Under the pieces are notes generated by a model. It was not told the origin of the DNA, ran no database searches, and saw only the letters and a program-made list of their open reading frames with translations. 64,000 nt of DNA from an uncultured Erythrobacter sp. (lineage in GTDB: Bacteria > Pseudomonadota > Alphaproteobacteria > Sphingomonadales > Sphingomonadaceae). Both the position numbers and the translations under genes were made by a program. Shown here one piece after another: positions 45,441-56,418 of the stretch (positions within the stretch are counted from its first letter, which is position 1; each line of letters begins with the position of its first letter). The stretch covers positions 682,001 to 746,000 of the forward strand of contig CANMZA010000001.1 of assembly GCA_947502305.1 (NCBI GenBank). The letters are read 5' to 3'.

Positions 45441-47993
45441 GTGAGCAAAGACATCTCAGAACAGGCATTTCAGGCGGGCTCGCAAGTGGGCTCTAATCTG
45501 AGCGCTGGCCTAGACCAATCGTCTGGCCTTGGTGCCAGCATGCCTGTGCTTGCCGGTCTATTCGGTGCTTTTGTGCTCAGCGCGGCGCTCGTCTTTTTCG
45601 CGAGCAGCAGCGCGGTTCTTACAGGCGCATACGCCGCCGGTTTGGTGGTCTTGTTGATCGGAGTATTCGCCTTTGCACGGATCGGTGCAGAACCGGCCGA
45701 TGAAGAGCCCAATGCGCCCGATTGGTCCGTCACCGTCGCCGCGATCGAAGAAACGAGCAAGGCTCAAAACGAAGCCATTGCCATCACAGACCGCGCCAAT
45801 CGGCTGGTCTGCGCCAATTCCGCCTATGTCGATGCATTTGGCGCGGGCCATGCGCCGCCCGCTTTGCCGTTTGAACGCCCGGCATTGGAGGCAATGAGCA
45901 GACTTGCCCGCCGCGCATGGCGCGACGGGGCGGCGGATAATGACGCGGTCGAAGGCGGCGGCGCGCTGGAATGGGCGGTGTCTGCGAAGCGCGCGGGGCG
46001 GGGCGAAGATCATCTGATCTGGCGTTTCGCTCGCACAGTTCCAGAGGTCCGCGATATTTTGAGTGATCTTGATCTGTCTGGTGCATTTGGCGGTATGCTG
46101 AGCCGGGCCGGGATTGAGGCGGCGATCACGGGGCCAGAGGGCGTCGTGCGCAGCGTCAGCGCCGGTTTCGCTGAACGCGCCTCTGGCGATGAAGCGGCGA
46201 CCTTGGCGGGCCAGGATTTTGCCGCATTGCTCCGCGCAGATGATCGTGATCGCATTTTCTTCGCGCGCGAAGGGCGGGGCGGTACGCCGCAAACTCTGAT
46301 CGACGTTCCGCTTAGTGAACCTTCGCAAGCGGGCACGGTGCCCGGACCTGATGATGGCGCGTCTTTGATGTTGCTGGTGGATAGCGGTGTGGGTATCGGC
46401 AGCGGCTGGGATGGCACTTCGCAGGCGGGAGTAGCCCAGTTGGAAGCCTTGCTGGCGCAATTGCCGCTGGGCCTTGCCATGACCGACCGCGATGGCCGGT
46501 TCCTGTTCGGCAATGACGCCTTCTTGCGTTCAGTCGAACGGGAGGATCGCGGATTGCCTGCCTTCCCAACGGATCTTGTTACCCGCGAAGATAAGGCGGC
46601 TCTGTCTGACGCTGTGCGCCGCCACGGACGCGGCCCCGCGACCAGCGGCGATATGGCGGTGCGATTGGGCGCGCGCCCTGATGAGCCGGTTTCGATGGGT
46701 CTCGCCGGGGTGCGCGGGCTAGGGGAGGCGGCGGTGCTGCTGAGCCTGACCGATTCGTCGGAAGAGACGCAGCTGAAACGCCAAGTCGCGCAGGCCACGA
46801 AGATGCAAGCCGTTGGGCAATTGGCTGGCGGCGTGGCGCATGATTTCAACAATGTCCTGACGGCGGTAATCGGGACGTGTGATCTGATGCTGCTGCGGCA
46901 TACGCCGGGTGACAGCGATTATGACGACATCCAACAGATCCGCGCCAATTCAAACCGCGCGGCGTCGCTGACCCGGCAATTGCTGGCCTTCTCGCGTCAG
47001 CAAACCTTGCGGCCAGAAATTTTGCAATTGCCCGATGTCGTCAGCGAAGTTGGCCCGTTGATCAAACGGCTCTTGGGCGAGAAAATCGGCTATTTCGTTC
47101 AGCATGACCGCGATCTTGGCGCTGTGCGCGCCGATCCGCAGCAATTGGAGCAGGTCATCATGAACCTCGCGGTGAATGCCCGCGATGCGATCAATTCAAA
47201 ACCGCCCACGAATACAAAGCCTGAACAGGGCCGAATCTCGCTGCTGACGCGCAGCATTCGATCCAAAGAGGTTATCAAGCTGGGATCAGAGGTTCTGCCT
47301 GCTGCCGATTACACCGTGCTGATCGTGCAAGATAATGGCGGCGGCATTCCCGCAGAGGTCCTGCCCAAATTGTTTGAGCCGTTCTTTACGACCAAGGAAC
47401 AGGGGAAGGGCACCGGGCTGGGCCTTTCCACCGTCTATGGGATTATCAAGCAGTCGGGCGGCTTTATCTTTGCCGATAATATTGCCGATGCTGGCGGCCG
47501 GGTGACCGGCGCGCGCTTTACGATCTATTTCCCCGTCCATCACGGCGAAGCACCGCGCCGCGCAGAAGCGCCCGAACCGGCATCGTCCGAATGGTCGAAG
47601 GGTGGGCGCATCCTGTTGGTCGAGGACGAAGATATGGTGCGCATGGTTGCAGAACGCGCCTTGGCACGCGCGGGATATCAAATCACCGCATGCCCCGGCG
47701 GCGAAGAGGGATTGGCGGCGATCGCACAGGGCACCGAATTTGATCTAGTGCTGAGCGATGTGGTGATGCCCGGCATGGACGGCCCAGCGATGGTCCGCGC
47801 AATCCGAGGGCAGCGGCCAGATATTCCGGTGCTGTTTATGTCCGGCTATGCCGAAGAAGCCTTGCGCAGCGAGATCGACATTCCTGATATGCATTTCATT
47901 GCAAAGCCATTCAGCGTCGCCGCAATCAGCGATAAAGTCGGCGCGGTGATGCGTGCGGCGTCAGAAGATGTTGTGGGCGCCGAAACGGTGTGA
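45441..47993 (+). CDS. cckA: Hybrid sensor histidine kinase CckA
   Basis: Cell-cycle kinase/phosphatase feeding the ChpT phosphotransferase, which in relatives passes phosphate to CtrA and CpdR. 850 residues. Two transmembrane segments at about 38-57 and 61-80, two PAS-like regions, the dimerisation helix with QLAGGVAHDFNNVLTAVIG (phospho-His near 467), N and G boxes (NLAVNARDAI; DNGGGIP; GKGTGLGLSTVYGI), then a C-terminal receiver with LVLSDVVMPGMDG. The start is GTG 45441 or TTG 45432; neither has a strong ribosome site. It lies upstream of recA, and its target CpdR is encoded 8 kb downstream on the other strand. Confidence 0.95.
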   Translation: MSKDISEQAFQAGSQVGSNLSAGLDQSSGLGASMPVLAGLFGAFVLSAALVFFASSSAVLTGAYAAGLVVLLIGVFAFARIGAEPADEEPNAPDWSVTVAAIEETSKAQNEAIAITDRANRLVCANSAYVDAFGAGHAPPALPFERPALEAMSRLARRAWRDGAADNDAVEGGGALEWAVSAKRAGRGEDHLIWRFARTVPEVRDILSDLDLSGAFGGMLSRAGIEAAITGPEGVVRSVSAGFAERASGDEAATLAGQDFAALLRADDRDRIFFAREGRGGTPQTLIDVPLSEPSQAGTVPGPDDGASLMLLVDSGVGIGSGWDGTSQAGVAQLEALLAQLPLGLAMTDRDGRFLFGNDAFLRSVEREDRGLPAFPTDLVTREDKAALSDAVRRHGRGPATSGDMAVRLGARPDEPVSMGLAGVRGLGEAAVLLSLTDSSEETQLKRQVAQATKMQAVGQLAGGVAHDFNNVLTAVIGTCDLMLLRHTPGDSDYDDIQQIRANSNRAASLTRQLLAFSRQQTLRPEILQLPDVVSEVGPLIKRLLGEKIGYFVQHDRDLGAVRADPQQLEQVIMNLAVNARDAINSKPPTNTKPEQGRISLLTRSIRSKEVIKLGSEVLPAADYTVLIVQDNGGGIPAEVLPKLFEPFFTTKEQGKGTGLGLSTVYGIIKQSGGFIFADNIADAGGRVTGARFTIYFPVHHGEAPRRAEAPEPASSEWSKGGRILLVEDEDMVRMVAERALARAGYQITACPGGEEGLAAIAQGTEFDLVLSDVVMPGMDGPAMVRAIRGQRPDIPVLFMSGYAEEALRSEIDIPDMHFIAKPFSVAAISDKVGAVMRAASEDVVGAETV

Positions 47994-48007
47994 TCAAAAA
48001 AAGTCTT

Positions 48008-48022
48008 GTTCCGCTCTTGTTC
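48008..48022. promoter_or_regulatory. LexA (SOS) box upstream of recA
   Basis: GTTC-CGCTCTT-GTTC matches the alphaproteobacterial LexA operator GTTC-N7-GTTC exactly. It lies about 110 bases upstream of the recA start, with a further GAAC at 48028-48031. It would repress recA until DNA damage. Confidence 0.88.
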
Positions 48023-48132
48023 TTTTGGAACAAACTGGGTACATGAACTCCTACAGGGGGCGGCAGAGTGCTTCTCCAACAGGGCCGGTTAAAACAATTT
48101 AATCGCCCTAGGCATTCGAAGGAGCGCATGCG

Positions 48133-49197
48133 ATGACGGCCCAACTTAAGCTGGTAGAGAAGGGAAAAGGCGTGGACCGTCAAAAGGCTCTCGATGCCGC
48201 ACTCGCGCAGATTGATCGCGCGTTCGGTAAAGGTTCGGCGATGAAGCTGGGCTCCAAAGAAGCGATGGAGATCGAAGCGATTTCCACCGGTTCGCTCGGG
48301 CTCGATATTGCACTGGGAATAGGCGGCCTGCCTAAAGGGCGCGTCATTGAGGTGTATGGCCCGGAAAGCTCAGGCAAGACGACTTTGGCGCTGCATGTCA
48401 TTGCAGAGGCGCAAAAGAACGGCGGCACTGCGGCATTTGTGGATGCGGAACACGCTCTTGATCCTGTTTATGCGAAAAAACTGGGCGTCGACACGAATGA
48501 ATTGATCGTTTCTCAGCCGGATACTGGTGAGCAGGCGCTCGAAATTGTCGACACGCTGGTTCGCTCCAATGCGATTGACGTGCTGGTTGTCGATTCGGTC
48601 GCGGCGCTTGTCCCGCGCGCAGAGATCGAAGGCGAAATGGGCGATGCTCATGTGGGCCTTCAGGCGCGGCTTATGTCGCAATCTTTGCGCAAGCTCACCG
48701 GCTCGATCAATCGTTCGAAATGCATGGTGATCTTCATCAACCAGCTGCGCATGAAAATCGGCGTTATGTATGGCAACCCGGAAACGACAACGGGCGGCAA
48801 TGCGTTGAAATTCTATGCGTCGGTTCGTTTGGATATTCGCCGCACTGGTCAGATAAAGGACCGCGACGAAGTGGTTGGCAATTCGACCCGCGTGAAAGTG
48901 GTGAAGAACAAAGTTGCTCCGCCGTTCAAGCAGGTCGAATTTGATATCATGTATGGTCAGGGCATCTCAAAGAGAGGGGAAATCCTCGATCTTGGTGTGA
49001 AGGCTGACATCGTTGAGAAATCGGGCAGCTGGTATTCTTATGACAGCGTGCGGATTGGTCAGGGGCGTGAAAACGCGAAAACCTATCTCGCCGAAAACCC
49101 AGAAGTTTGCGACAAATTGGAAGCCGCCATTCGCGGTAAAACCGATGAAGTTGCCGAGGAAATGATGACGGGGCCGGACGCGGAACCCGAAGACTGA
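48133..49197 (+). CDS. recA: Recombinase RecA
   Basis: Homologous recombination strand-exchange protein and LexA co-protease. 354 residues. N-terminal [21 protein letters not shown], Walker [23 protein letters not shown], Walker [23 protein letters not shown] (acidic end), DNA-loop [29 protein letters not shown]. The C-terminal tail is acidic as usual. An SOS box lies in the promoter. It is followed by alaS 280 bases later on the same strand. Confidence 0.99.
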   Translation: MTAQLKLVEKGKGVDRQKALDAALAQIDRAFGKGSAMKLGSKEAMEIEAISTGSLGLDIALGIGGLPKGRVIEVYGPESSGKTTLALHVIAEAQKNGGTAAFVDAEHALDPVYAKKLGVDTNELIVSQPDTGEQALEIVDTLVRSNAIDVLVVDSVAALVPRAEIEGEMGDAHVGLQARLMSQSLRKLTGSINRSKCMVIFINQLRMKIGVMYGNPETTTGGNALKFYASVRLDIRRTGQIKDRDEVVGNSTRVKVVKNKVAPPFKQVEFDIMYGQGISKRGEILDLGVKADIVEKSGSWYSYDSVRIGQGRENAKTYLAENPEVCDKLEAAIRGKTDEVAEEMMTGPDAEPED

Positions 49198-49477
49198 TCC
49201 TCAAGCGAGCGCTGTTGCGGCCAATCCTGGTATTGAATCGGGCCGCGCGCTTGGAAAACCGGAATACCGGCGTGAACCTTTTTCCTCTTTTGAGGGAGCC
49301 TGGTTTGCGCCGGTTTTTCGTGTGCGGCTTGCTATGGTGCCGGTAGGTGCGCGCGGCGCTTCACGCTAACTTTGCACCGGGTTTACAGCGGGCGTGCAAG
49401 GGAGGGCGTGAGTTGATCAACAATGCCGCTTACGCTTTGGCTTGTCGCGCCGGTTTGCATTGCCTACTTGCCAATTT

Positions 49478-52138
49478 ATGACTTCGACCAACGATATTCG
49501 CCGCTCCTTTCTCGACTTTTTCGGGGGGCAAGACCACGCCGCCGTGCAGAGCGCGCCATTGGTGCCGTATAACGATCCGACATTGATGTTCGTCAATGCC
49601 GGGATGGTGCCGTTTAAGAACGTCTTTACCGGCCTCGAAACACCGCCAGCACCGCGCGCAACATCCTCGCAAAAATGCGTTCGCGCCGGGGGTAAGCACA
49701 ACGATCTCGACAATGTCGGATACACCGCGCGGCATCACACATTCTTCGAAATGCTCGGAAACTTCTCCTTCGGCGATTATTTCAAAGAACAAGCGATCCT
49801 CAACGCCTGGACTTTGCTGACGCGCGAATGGGGATTGCCGGCCGAAAAATTGACCGTCACCGTCTATCACACCGATGACGAAGCGTTTGATCTGTGGCGC
49901 AAGATTGCGGGCCTTCCCGAAGACCGCATCATCCGCATCGCCACCAATGATAATTTTTGGTCCATGGGCGAAACGGGGCCATGCGGGCCGTGTTCGGAAA
50001 TCTTCTACGATCATGGCGACCACATTCCCGGCGGCCCTCCGGGTAGCCCGGACGAGGATGGCGATCGGTTCATTGAAATCTGGAACCTCGTCTTCATGCA
50101 ATTTGACCAAGGCGCCGACGGCACTCGCCGCGATTTGCCAAGCCCGTCAATCGATACCGGCATGGGCTTGGAACGGATTGCCGCGGTGATGCAGGGCGTC
50201 CATGATAATTACGATATCGACACATTTAAGGCGCTGATCGCGGCCTCTGAAAACCACACCAATGTTGCCGCGACTGGCGCGAATACGGGGTCGCATCGGA
50301 TCATTGCGGACCATTTGCGGTCAACATCATTCCTGATGGCGGACGGTGTTTTGCCGTCGAATGAGGGGCGCGGCTATGTCCTGCGCCGCATCATGCGCCG
50401 CGCCATGCGGCACGCGCATCTGCTCGGCGCGAATGAGCCGCTTATGCACCGGCTTGTTCCCGCGCTCGTTACCGAAATGGGGCAGGCCTATCCCGAATTG
50501 CAGCGCGGCCAGGCGCTTATCGAGGAAGTGTTGCTGCGCGAGGAAACGCAGTTCCGCAAAACTCTCGATAAGGGATTGAAATTGTTGGACGAAGCAACCG
50601 GCGACATGGCCAGCGGCGGCGAACTTGGCGGGGAAACGGCGTTTAAACTTTATGACACTTACGGCTTCCCCTACGATTTGACCGAGGACGCCCTGCGCGC
50701 GCGCGGGATCAGTGTTGACCGCAGCGGATTTGACGCCGCAATGGAGCAGCAAAAGGCCGCCGCGAGGGCCGCTTGGAAAGGTTCCGGCGAGGCGGCATCG
50801 GGCGAAGTTTGGTTCGACATCGCAGAACGCGAAGGCGCGAGCGAATTCACCGGTTACTCCGCAACATCAGGGGAAGGCACAGTCGTCGCCATCGTCAAAG
50901 ACGGCGTCGAAACGCAGCGCGCTGGTGCCGGTGATGAGGTCGTCATTTTGACCAATCAAACGCCGTTTTATGGCGAAAGCGGCGGGCAGACCGGCGATAC
51001 AGGTACAATCAGCACACCCGGCGGATTGGCCGCGCAGGTCACCGATACGAGCAAGCCGCTGGGCCGTTTGCATGCCCATCACACGGCGATCACATCTGGC
51101 GAAGTCGCAGTGGGCGACAATGTCCAGTTGGACGTGGACGCCGCGCGCCGCTGCCAGATACGCGCCAATCATTCCGCCACACATTTGGCGCATGCGGCGC
51201 TGCGCAATCAGTTGGGGGGGCATGTCACGCAGAAGGGTTCGCTGGTCGCTCAGGACCGTTTGCGGTTTGATTTCTCGCATCCCAAGGCGCTCGAAGCCGA
51301 GGATATCACGGCGATTGAAGCGGAAGTGAATGCGGAAATCTTGGCGAATGAGCCGGTGGCGACTCGTTTGATGAGCCCCGATGATGCTGTTGAAGCAGGA
51401 GCGCTGGCGCTGTTCGGAGAGAAATATGGTGACGAAGTGCGCGTGCTGTCGATGGGCCGCGCAGGCGAGGCGGGTATCAATTATTCGGTTGAGCTGTGCG
51501 GCGGCACACATGTGAAAGCGACCGGCGATATTGGCCTGTTCCGCATCATTTCTGAAAGCGCAGTCTCCTCTGGTGTGCGCCGGATTGAGGCGCTGACGGG
51601 CGATGCCGCGCGCGCTTGGCTGGTTGGGCGCGAAGATGCGCTGAAGTCCGCCGCGAGCGTGATCCGCACGACGCCGGAAGAAGTGCCTGCGCGTATTTCG
51701 GCGCTGCTGGATGAGCGCAAGCGGCTTGAAAAGGAACTGGCAGAGGCGAAGAAGGCTTTGGCGCTTGGCGGCGGCGGGGCCGGAGCAAGCGGCGACGCGC
51801 CGAGTGATGAGGACGTTGCGGGCATCGCCTTTAGCGGCCAAGTGATCGAAGGATTGAACCCGAAAGAACTGCGCCCCTTGCTGGATGAGACTAAGGCGCG
51901 GCTAGGTTCGGGCATCGCTGCCATTGTTGCTGTGAATGACGGCAAGGCAAGCATCGCTGCGGCTGTCACCGAGGATTTGACTGGGCGGTTCAGTGCGGTG
52001 GACCTCGTGCGCTCAGGTGTCGAAGCCTTGGGCGGGAAGGGCGGCGGCGGCCGTCCCGACATGGCGCAAGGCGGCGGGCCGGACGGCACGAAGGGCGCAG
52101 ACGCGATTGCCGCTGTGAAGCAGGTTATCGCTGGATAA
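49478..52138 (+). CDS. alaS: Alanine-tRNA ligase
   Basis: Charges tRNA-Ala. 886 residues. Start [15 protein letters not shown] at 49478 is the family N-terminus; the open frame begins 12 codons earlier with a poor start. Class II core motifs: [50 protein letters not shown]. The editing domain has [12 protein letters not shown] and zinc-type [13 protein letters not shown]. The C-Ala domain is present ([15 protein letters not shown]). The stop is 6 bases from the convergent antiporter gene. Confidence 0.98.
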   Translation: MTSTNDIRRSFLDFFGGQDHAAVQSAPLVPYNDPTLMFVNAGMVPFKNVFTGLETPPAPRATSSQKCVRAGGKHNDLDNVGYTARHHTFFEMLGNFSFGDYFKEQAILNAWTLLTREWGLPAEKLTVTVYHTDDEAFDLWRKIAGLPEDRIIRIATNDNFWSMGETGPCGPCSEIFYDHGDHIPGGPPGSPDEDGDRFIEIWNLVFMQFDQGADGTRRDLPSPSIDTGMGLERIAAVMQGVHDNYDIDTFKALIAASENHTNVAATGANTGSHRIIADHLRSTSFLMADGVLPSNEGRGYVLRRIMRRAMRHAHLLGANEPLMHRLVPALVTEMGQAYPELQRGQALIEEVLLREETQFRKTLDKGLKLLDEATGDMASGGELGGETAFKLYDTYGFPYDLTEDALRARGISVDRSGFDAAMEQQKAAARAAWKGSGEAASGEVWFDIAEREGASEFTGYSATSGEGTVVAIVKDGVETQRAGAGDEVVILTNQTPFYGESGGQTGDTGTISTPGGLAAQVTDTSKPLGRLHAHHTAITSGEVAVGDNVQLDVDAARRCQIRANHSATHLAHAALRNQLGGHVTQKGSLVAQDRLRFDFSHPKALEAEDITAIEAEVNAEILANEPVATRLMSPDDAVEAGALALFGEKYGDEVRVLSMGRAGEAGINYSVELCGGTHVKATGDIGLFRIISESAVSSGVRRIEALTGDAARAWLVGREDALKSAASVIRTTPEEVPARISALLDERKRLEKELAEAKKALALGGGGAGASGDAPSDEDVAGIAFSGQVIEGLNPKELRPLLDETKARLGSGIAAIVAVNDGKASIAAAVTEDLTGRFSAVDLVRSGVEALGGKGGGGRPDMAQGGGPDGTKGADAIAAVKQVIAG

Positions 52139-52144
52139 AATCTG

Positions 52145-53908
52145 CTAAACGTCGTTGATCGAAGTCCGCAATTTGGGTTTCTCGGTCAAACCGCCATCGA
52201 CCTCCAACCGTTCGCGATATTCGTCGCGTTTGGCATGAATGGATGCGATCACCGGGCCCATCGCAACGCCGATATCGACCAAGACGGCTTCGGACAGCTG
52301 CAACGAACTCTCCAGATTTTCGGGCACAGCATGGCTTGCGCCTGCGCGGTAGAGCGCGGCGGCGTGATCGGTGTCACGCGCGCGGGCCACGATCAGAAGT
52401 TCAGGATAAACCCCGCGCAATTTGCCCACGAGCCGCTGAGCCAAGACCGGCTCATCCATGGTCAGCACCAAAGCGGGCGCCGTTTCAATGCCCAACCGCG
52501 ACAGCGCATCGCCGCGCACTGCATCGCCAAAGGTTGCCCGGTATCCATCGCGTTTTGCCTTGGCGATTGTGTCGGGATCGCTGTCGAGAATGACGTATGC
52601 TTGATTATGCGCGACCAGCATGTCTGCGATCAACCGCCCAACGCGGCCGGCTCCGATGATGATGGTGCGTGCCTCTCCAGTATCTTCCTCGGGCAATTCA
52701 GGCACGCTTTCCACCCGGCGCGCGATGACCCGGCCTAGCTTGGCTAGAACCGGCGTGATGGTGAGGCCGATGGCGGTGACGATCTGCCAAAACTGCGCGG
52801 TTTCAACGTCAATGACCAACGCGCTTGTGGCGGCGGCCAAGACGATCAAGGTCGTTTCGCTGGGGCTAGCCATCAGGACGCCGGTTTCCGCCGCGGTGCT
52901 GCTGCGTGCGCCCATCAGTTTGAGCAGTGTGCCGGTGATGATCGCTTTGAACACCAAGACACCGACGACAGCGGCGGCGATCTCGCCAAGGTTGCGCCAG
53001 ATTTCCATCACATCGACGCTCATGCCGATAGTGATCAGGAATATGCCCAGCGCGAGGCCTTTGAACGGCTCCATGATTGCTTCAACTTCGCCGTGATACT
53101 CGGTCTCTGCGATCAGCAATCCTGCGATCAAGGCGCCCACAATCGGGGACAATCCGGTCGCTGCTGTGGCAAGGCTCGCGCCGATCACCACCAACAGCGA
53201 AGCGGCCAGAAACAGCTCAGGGCTTTTGGTGCGTGCGGCTTGGCTGAATAGACGGGGCAGGGCGAAGCGGCCGATCACCAGCAAAGCGAGGATCACCAGC
53301 CCCCCTTGCACCAAGGTCGTCGTCAAACCGCCAACCCCGTCCGCCGCCGCATTTGGGGCCAAAGCGCCAAGAATGAAGATGATCGGGACAATCATGATGT
53401 CCTCAAACAACAGCATCGACAAGGCCGCCCTGCCAACCGCGCTGCGCGTGCCCGATATAGGCAGCACAATTGCGGTGGAGGAGAAAGCCAACGCAAACCC
53501 GAGTGCCAGAGCGGCGGTCGACCCCATCCCGCTGTAATAGCCGAAGAACGCCGCCGACACGCTGCCGATGATCAGCAATTCAAGGCTGCCGAGGCCGAAC
53601 ACCAGCCTGCGCAATTGCCACAGGCGGTTGAACGACAGTTCCAGTCCAATGGCAAACAGCAACAGGATGATCCCGAAATCGGCAAACGGTGTCAGCCGCT
53701 CCGGATCGGATATGGTCACATGTTTCAACCAAGGCACCTGCTCGACCAAGGTCCCCAAGCCATAAGGGCCGACCAAGATCCCGATCAGGATGAACCCGAT
53801 GATCGGCGTAATCCGGAACCGCGCAAACACAGGGATGACGATGCCAGCCGACCCTAGGATCACCAGAGCATCCGACATCACCGGGGAAAGGGTCAGTTCA
53901 CCTGCCAT
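52145..53908 (-). CDS. CPA2-type cation:proton antiporter with RCK/TrkA-N domain (Kef-like)
   Basis: A 587-residue inner-membrane transporter. About twelve helices (residues 10-400) with the family segments FGIILLLFAIGLELSFNRLW, FSSTAIVLPIS, LLFEDIMIVPIIF and GLSPIVGALIAGLLIAETEY. A TrkA-N nucleotide-binding domain follows: RTIIIGAGRVGRLIADMLVAHNQAYVILD (GAGRVG loop). It resembles YbaL/KefC potassium or sodium/proton antiporters; no glutathione-binding role can be confirmed. It stands alone on its strand between alaS and icd. Confidence 0.9.
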   Translation of the reverse strand: MAGELTLSPVMSDALVILGSAGIVIPVFARFRITPIIGFILIGILVGPYGLGTLVEQVPWLKHVTISDPERLTPFADFGIILLLFAIGLELSFNRLWQLRRLVFGLGSLELLIIGSVSAAFFGYYSGMGSTAALALGFALAFSSTAIVLPISGTRSAVGRAALSMLLFEDIMIVPIIFILGALAPNAAADGVGGLTTTLVQGGLVILALLVIGRFALPRLFSQAARTKSPELFLAASLLVVIGASLATAATGLSPIVGALIAGLLIAETEYHGEVEAIMEPFKGLALGIFLITIGMSVDVMEIWRNLGEIAAAVVGVLVFKAIITGTLLKLMGARSSTAAETGVLMASPSETTLIVLAAATSALVIDVETAQFWQIVTAIGLTITPVLAKLGRVIARRVESVPELPEEDTGEARTIIIGAGRVGRLIADMLVAHNQAYVILDSDPDTIAKAKRDGYRATFGDAVRGDALSRLGIETAPALVLTMDEPVLAQRLVGKLRGVYPELLIVARARDTDHAAALYRAGASHAVPENLESSLQLSEAVLVDIGVAMGPVIASIHAKRDEYRERLEVDGGLTEKPKLRTSINDV

Positions 53909-54103
53909 GTCAACGGATTACCCTTCCTCCTCACTCAAGTCACGGACAAGTGACGGCCAATTCTTGGCCGGCCGCGCCCCTTGGCGCAAAACAGGCCGTA
54001 TTCCAGACGGCAAGGGCGGCCAACTCTTGCGAGATGGCCGCCCCCGATTTCCTGCCCGATACCAAATGCTTGGCCGGGCGTGCTCTCATGGTGAGCTAGG
54101 CGC
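53909..54103. other. Intergenic region between icd and the antiporter gene
   Basis: 195 bases holding the antiporter promoter and the end of icd transcription. TTGGCCGGCC-type partial inverted repeats are visible near 53962, but no clear terminator with a T-run. Confidence 0.4.
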
Positions 54104-55324
54104 TTAGGACCAGCTCGCCATTTCCTTCTCGAGGTTCTGCACAATCGCTTCAAAGAACTGCTCTGTTGTTGCCCAGTTTTGGCTTGGGCCGATCAGCAGT
54201 GCGAGATCCTTGGTCATCTGACCGTTTTCGACTGTCTCAATGCAGACCCGCTCCAGCGTTTCTGCAAATTTCACCACATCGGGCGTTTCGTCGAATTTGC
54301 CGCGATACATCAGGCCCCGCGTCCATGCGAAGATCGATGCGATTGGGTTGGTCGAGGTTGCTTTGCCTTGCTGATGCTGGCGGTAGTGGCGGGTCACGGT
54401 GCCGTGGGCTGCTTCTGCTTCGATGGTCTTGCCATCGGGCGTCATCAGAACCGACGTCATGAGGCCAAGCGAGCCGAAGCCTTGCGCAACCGTGTCTGAC
54501 TGAACATCGCCGTCATAGTTCTTACAAGCCCAAACGAACTTGCCGCTCCATTTCAGCGCAGATGCGACCATGTCGTCGATCAGGCGGTGCTCGTAAGTGA
54601 TCCCTGCTTCATCGAACTTGTCTTTGAACTCGTTCTCGAACACTTCTTCAAACAGGTCTTTGAAACGCCCGTCATAGGCTTTCATGATCGTGTTCTTTGT
54701 CGAGAGGTAAACCGGCCATTTGCGGTCCAAGCCATAGTTCATCGAGGCGCGCGCAAAGGCACGGATCGAATCGTCGAGGTTGTACATCGCCATTGCAACG
54801 CCGCTCGATTCGAACTCAAACACTTCGAGGTCGAGCTTCGTGCCGTCTTCACCTTCGTACACCAGACGCAATTTGCCCGGGCCCGGGATCAGCGTGTCGG
54901 TGGCGCGGTATTGGTCACCAAAAGCATGACGGCCCACCACAATCGGGTGTGTCCAGCCCGGCACCAAACGCGGTACGTTGTCGATCACGATAGGTTCGCG
55001 GAATACAACGCCGCCCAGAATGTTGCGAATTGTGCCGTTAGGCGAACGCCACATTTTCTTGAGGCCGAATTCCTCAACGCGCTCTTCATCAGGGGTGATG
55101 GTTGCGCATTTCACGCCAACGCCGTGTTCTTTGATCGCATTGGCCGCATCGATCGTGATCTGATCGTCGGTTTCGTCGCGTTTCTCAATTGAGAGGTCGT
55201 AATATTTGAGGTCAATATCAAGGTAAGGCAGGATCAGCCGTTCGCGGATCCACTGCCAGATGATCTTTGTCATCTCATCGCCATCGAGCTCGACGACTGG
55301 GTTTTTGACCTGAATTTTCTGCAT
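54104..55324 (-). CDS. icd: NADP-dependent isocitrate dehydrogenase (eukaryotic-like type)
   Basis: Oxidative decarboxylation of isocitrate to 2-oxoglutarate in the TCA cycle. 406 residues, start [23 protein letters not shown] (ATG 55324); the extra 12 codons upstream are non-family. This N-terminus and [17 protein letters not shown] segment (here [13 protein letters not shown]) mark the homodimeric eukaryotic-like IDH group common in alphaproteobacteria, not the E. coli type. Other motifs: [17 protein letters not shown] ([12 protein letters not shown]), [13 protein letters not shown]. Promoter region contains copy 2 of the GTGTCAGGT repeat, in inverted orientation. Confidence 0.97.
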   Translation of the reverse strand: MQKIQVKNPVVELDGDEMTKIIWQWIRERLILPYLDIDLKYYDLSIEKRDETDDQITIDAANAIKEHGVGVKCATITPDEERVEEFGLKKMWRSPNGTIRNILGGVVFREPIVIDNVPRLVPGWTHPIVVGRHAFGDQYRATDTLIPGPGKLRLVYEGEDGTKLDLEVFEFESSGVAMAMYNLDDSIRAFARASMNYGLDRKWPVYLSTKNTIMKAYDGRFKDLFEEVFENEFKDKFDEAGITYEHRLIDDMVASALKWSGKFVWACKNYDGDVQSDTVAQGFGSLGLMTSVLMTPDGKTIEAEAAHGTVTRHYRQHQQGKATSTNPIASIFAWTRGLMYRGKFDETPDVVKFAETLERVCIETVENGQMTKDLALLIGPSQNWATTEQFFEAIVQNLEKEMASWS

Positions 55325-55452
55325 GGCTACCGCCTCATCCTTTGATTTGAATGCACACAACAGCTCTGTCTGATGTGATCCCTGATGCGCGCTCTAGCAG
55401 AGGCGCAGACGGGCGCAAGGGGAGGGGTGAAGGATGGCTGGCCCGGCCCGCG

Positions 55453-55477
55453 CTGACACACCTGACACACAGTCCAG
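55453..55477 (-). repeat. GTGTCAGGT repeat element, copy 2
   Basis: On the minus strand: CTGGACT then two GTGTCAG(GT) units. It matches 24 of 25 bases of the element at 23990-24014. Copy 1 lies at the 3' end of a gene; this copy lies 130 bases upstream of icd. Confidence 0.85.
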
Positions 55478-55624
55478 AGGCACAAAAGCTGGCCGCGATA
55501 TTTGCGCCGGTATCGGCGTGTTTCAATGGGGGCGCGGCGGGATGCATTGCGCCACCAAACCAGAGCAAACACCTGTAGGAAAATGAAAAACCACGCATGC
55601 GCCGCTTTCCCGCGCGCGCCCAAC

Positions 55625-55652
55625 AAAAAAGCCACCGCAAATCCGCGATGGC
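55625..55652 (-). terminator. Rho-independent terminator of tRNA-Val
   Basis: On the minus strand GCCATCGC pairs with GCGGTGGC (one G-U pair) around a 6-base loop, followed by TTTTTTGTT. It lies about 70 bases past the tRNA 3' end, on the same strand. Confidence 0.85.
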
Positions 55653-55720
55653 TCTCATGTTTTCATCATGCTTTGTGGCATGTTTTTCGGCGTATTTTCT
55701 AACGCGATTTTACCCGACGA

Positions 55721-55795
55721 TGGTGGGCGTAGAGAGAGTTGAACTCCCGACCCCTACGATGTCAACATAGTGCTCTACCACTGAGCTATACGCCC
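55721..55795 (-). tRNA. tRNA-Val (anticodon GAC)
   Basis: Full cloverleaf on the minus strand: 7-bp acceptor stem GGGCGTA/TACGCCC, D-arm GCTC-AGTGGTA-GAGC, anticodon stem CTATG/CGTAG with loop TTGACAT (anticodon GAC), T-arm GGGAG-TTCAACT-CTCTC, discriminator A, and genome-encoded CCA (55721-55723). It reads GUC valine codons. A strong intrinsic terminator lies downstream. Confidence 0.96.
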
Positions 55796-55919
55796 ACTCT
55801 ATCGTCAAATCCGCCGCGTGGGCCGAAACCTACTAAGCGAAGCGGCGCGTTAGCGAAGGCCTGCACGGCGTGCAAGCGATTCGTTTATACTTGCCGTAAA
55901 CTGCGCCTGCACCTTGCGC

Positions 55920-56318
55920 TTAAATCGATGCCTGCGCGCGGTCTTCGAATGTCCGTTCCACTTCGAGCACGAGATCGCGCAGATGAAACGGCTTTGACAA
56001 AACTTTCGCATGCGGCTGCTCGCGGCTTGCGCGCAGTGACACAGCGGCAAAACCGGTGATGAACATCACTTTGGTGCGCGGGCTAACCTCTGCGCAGCGT
56101 TGGGCCAGTTCGATACCGTCCATTTCAGGCATGACGATGTCGGACAATAAGAGGTCAAATTCCTCTTTTTCCAGCAAAGGCACCGCTTCTGTCCCGCGAT
56201 CCACACTGCTGACTTCATAGCCTGCATTGGTGAGCGCACGTTCAAGATAGGTGCGCATGGCTTCATCATCCTCAGCCAAGAGGATGCGGGGGGCAGGATT
56301 CGCGGGTGTCGATGTCAT
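55920..56318 (-). CDS. cpdR: Cell-cycle response regulator CpdR
   Basis: Single-domain receiver of 132 residues. Acidic pocket RILLAEDDEAM, phospho-acceptor Asp near residue 60 in LLLSDIVMPEMDGIELAQRC, conserved Thr in MFITGFAAVSLRA, and Lys in VLSKPFHLRDLV. This sequence pattern matches CpdR, which in unphosphorylated form directs ClpXP to substrates and is phosphorylated through CckA-ChpT. No output domain is present. It stands alone on its strand. Confidence 0.88.
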   Translation of the reverse strand: MTSTPANPAPRILLAEDDEAMRTYLERALTNAGYEVSSVDRGTEAVPLLEKEEFDLLLSDIVMPEMDGIELAQRCAEVSPRTKVMFITGFAAVSLRASREQPHAKVLSKPFHLRDLVLEVERTFEDRAQASI

Positions 56319-56418
56319 GCGCTGTCTCTTAGCCGCAATCGCTTAAGAAATCTTTCCCCGTATCACCGCGTGGTCAGCTTTGAGACGCCGCCATTTGGAG
56401 TGTTACCTAAAAGGCTTA

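Larger units (their letters stand above)
55325..55720. other. Intergenic region between icd and tRNA-Val
   Basis: About 400 bases holding the icd promoter, the second GTGTCAGGT repeat element and the terminator of the tRNA gene. Short open frames here show no protein-like composition. Confidence 0.6.
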
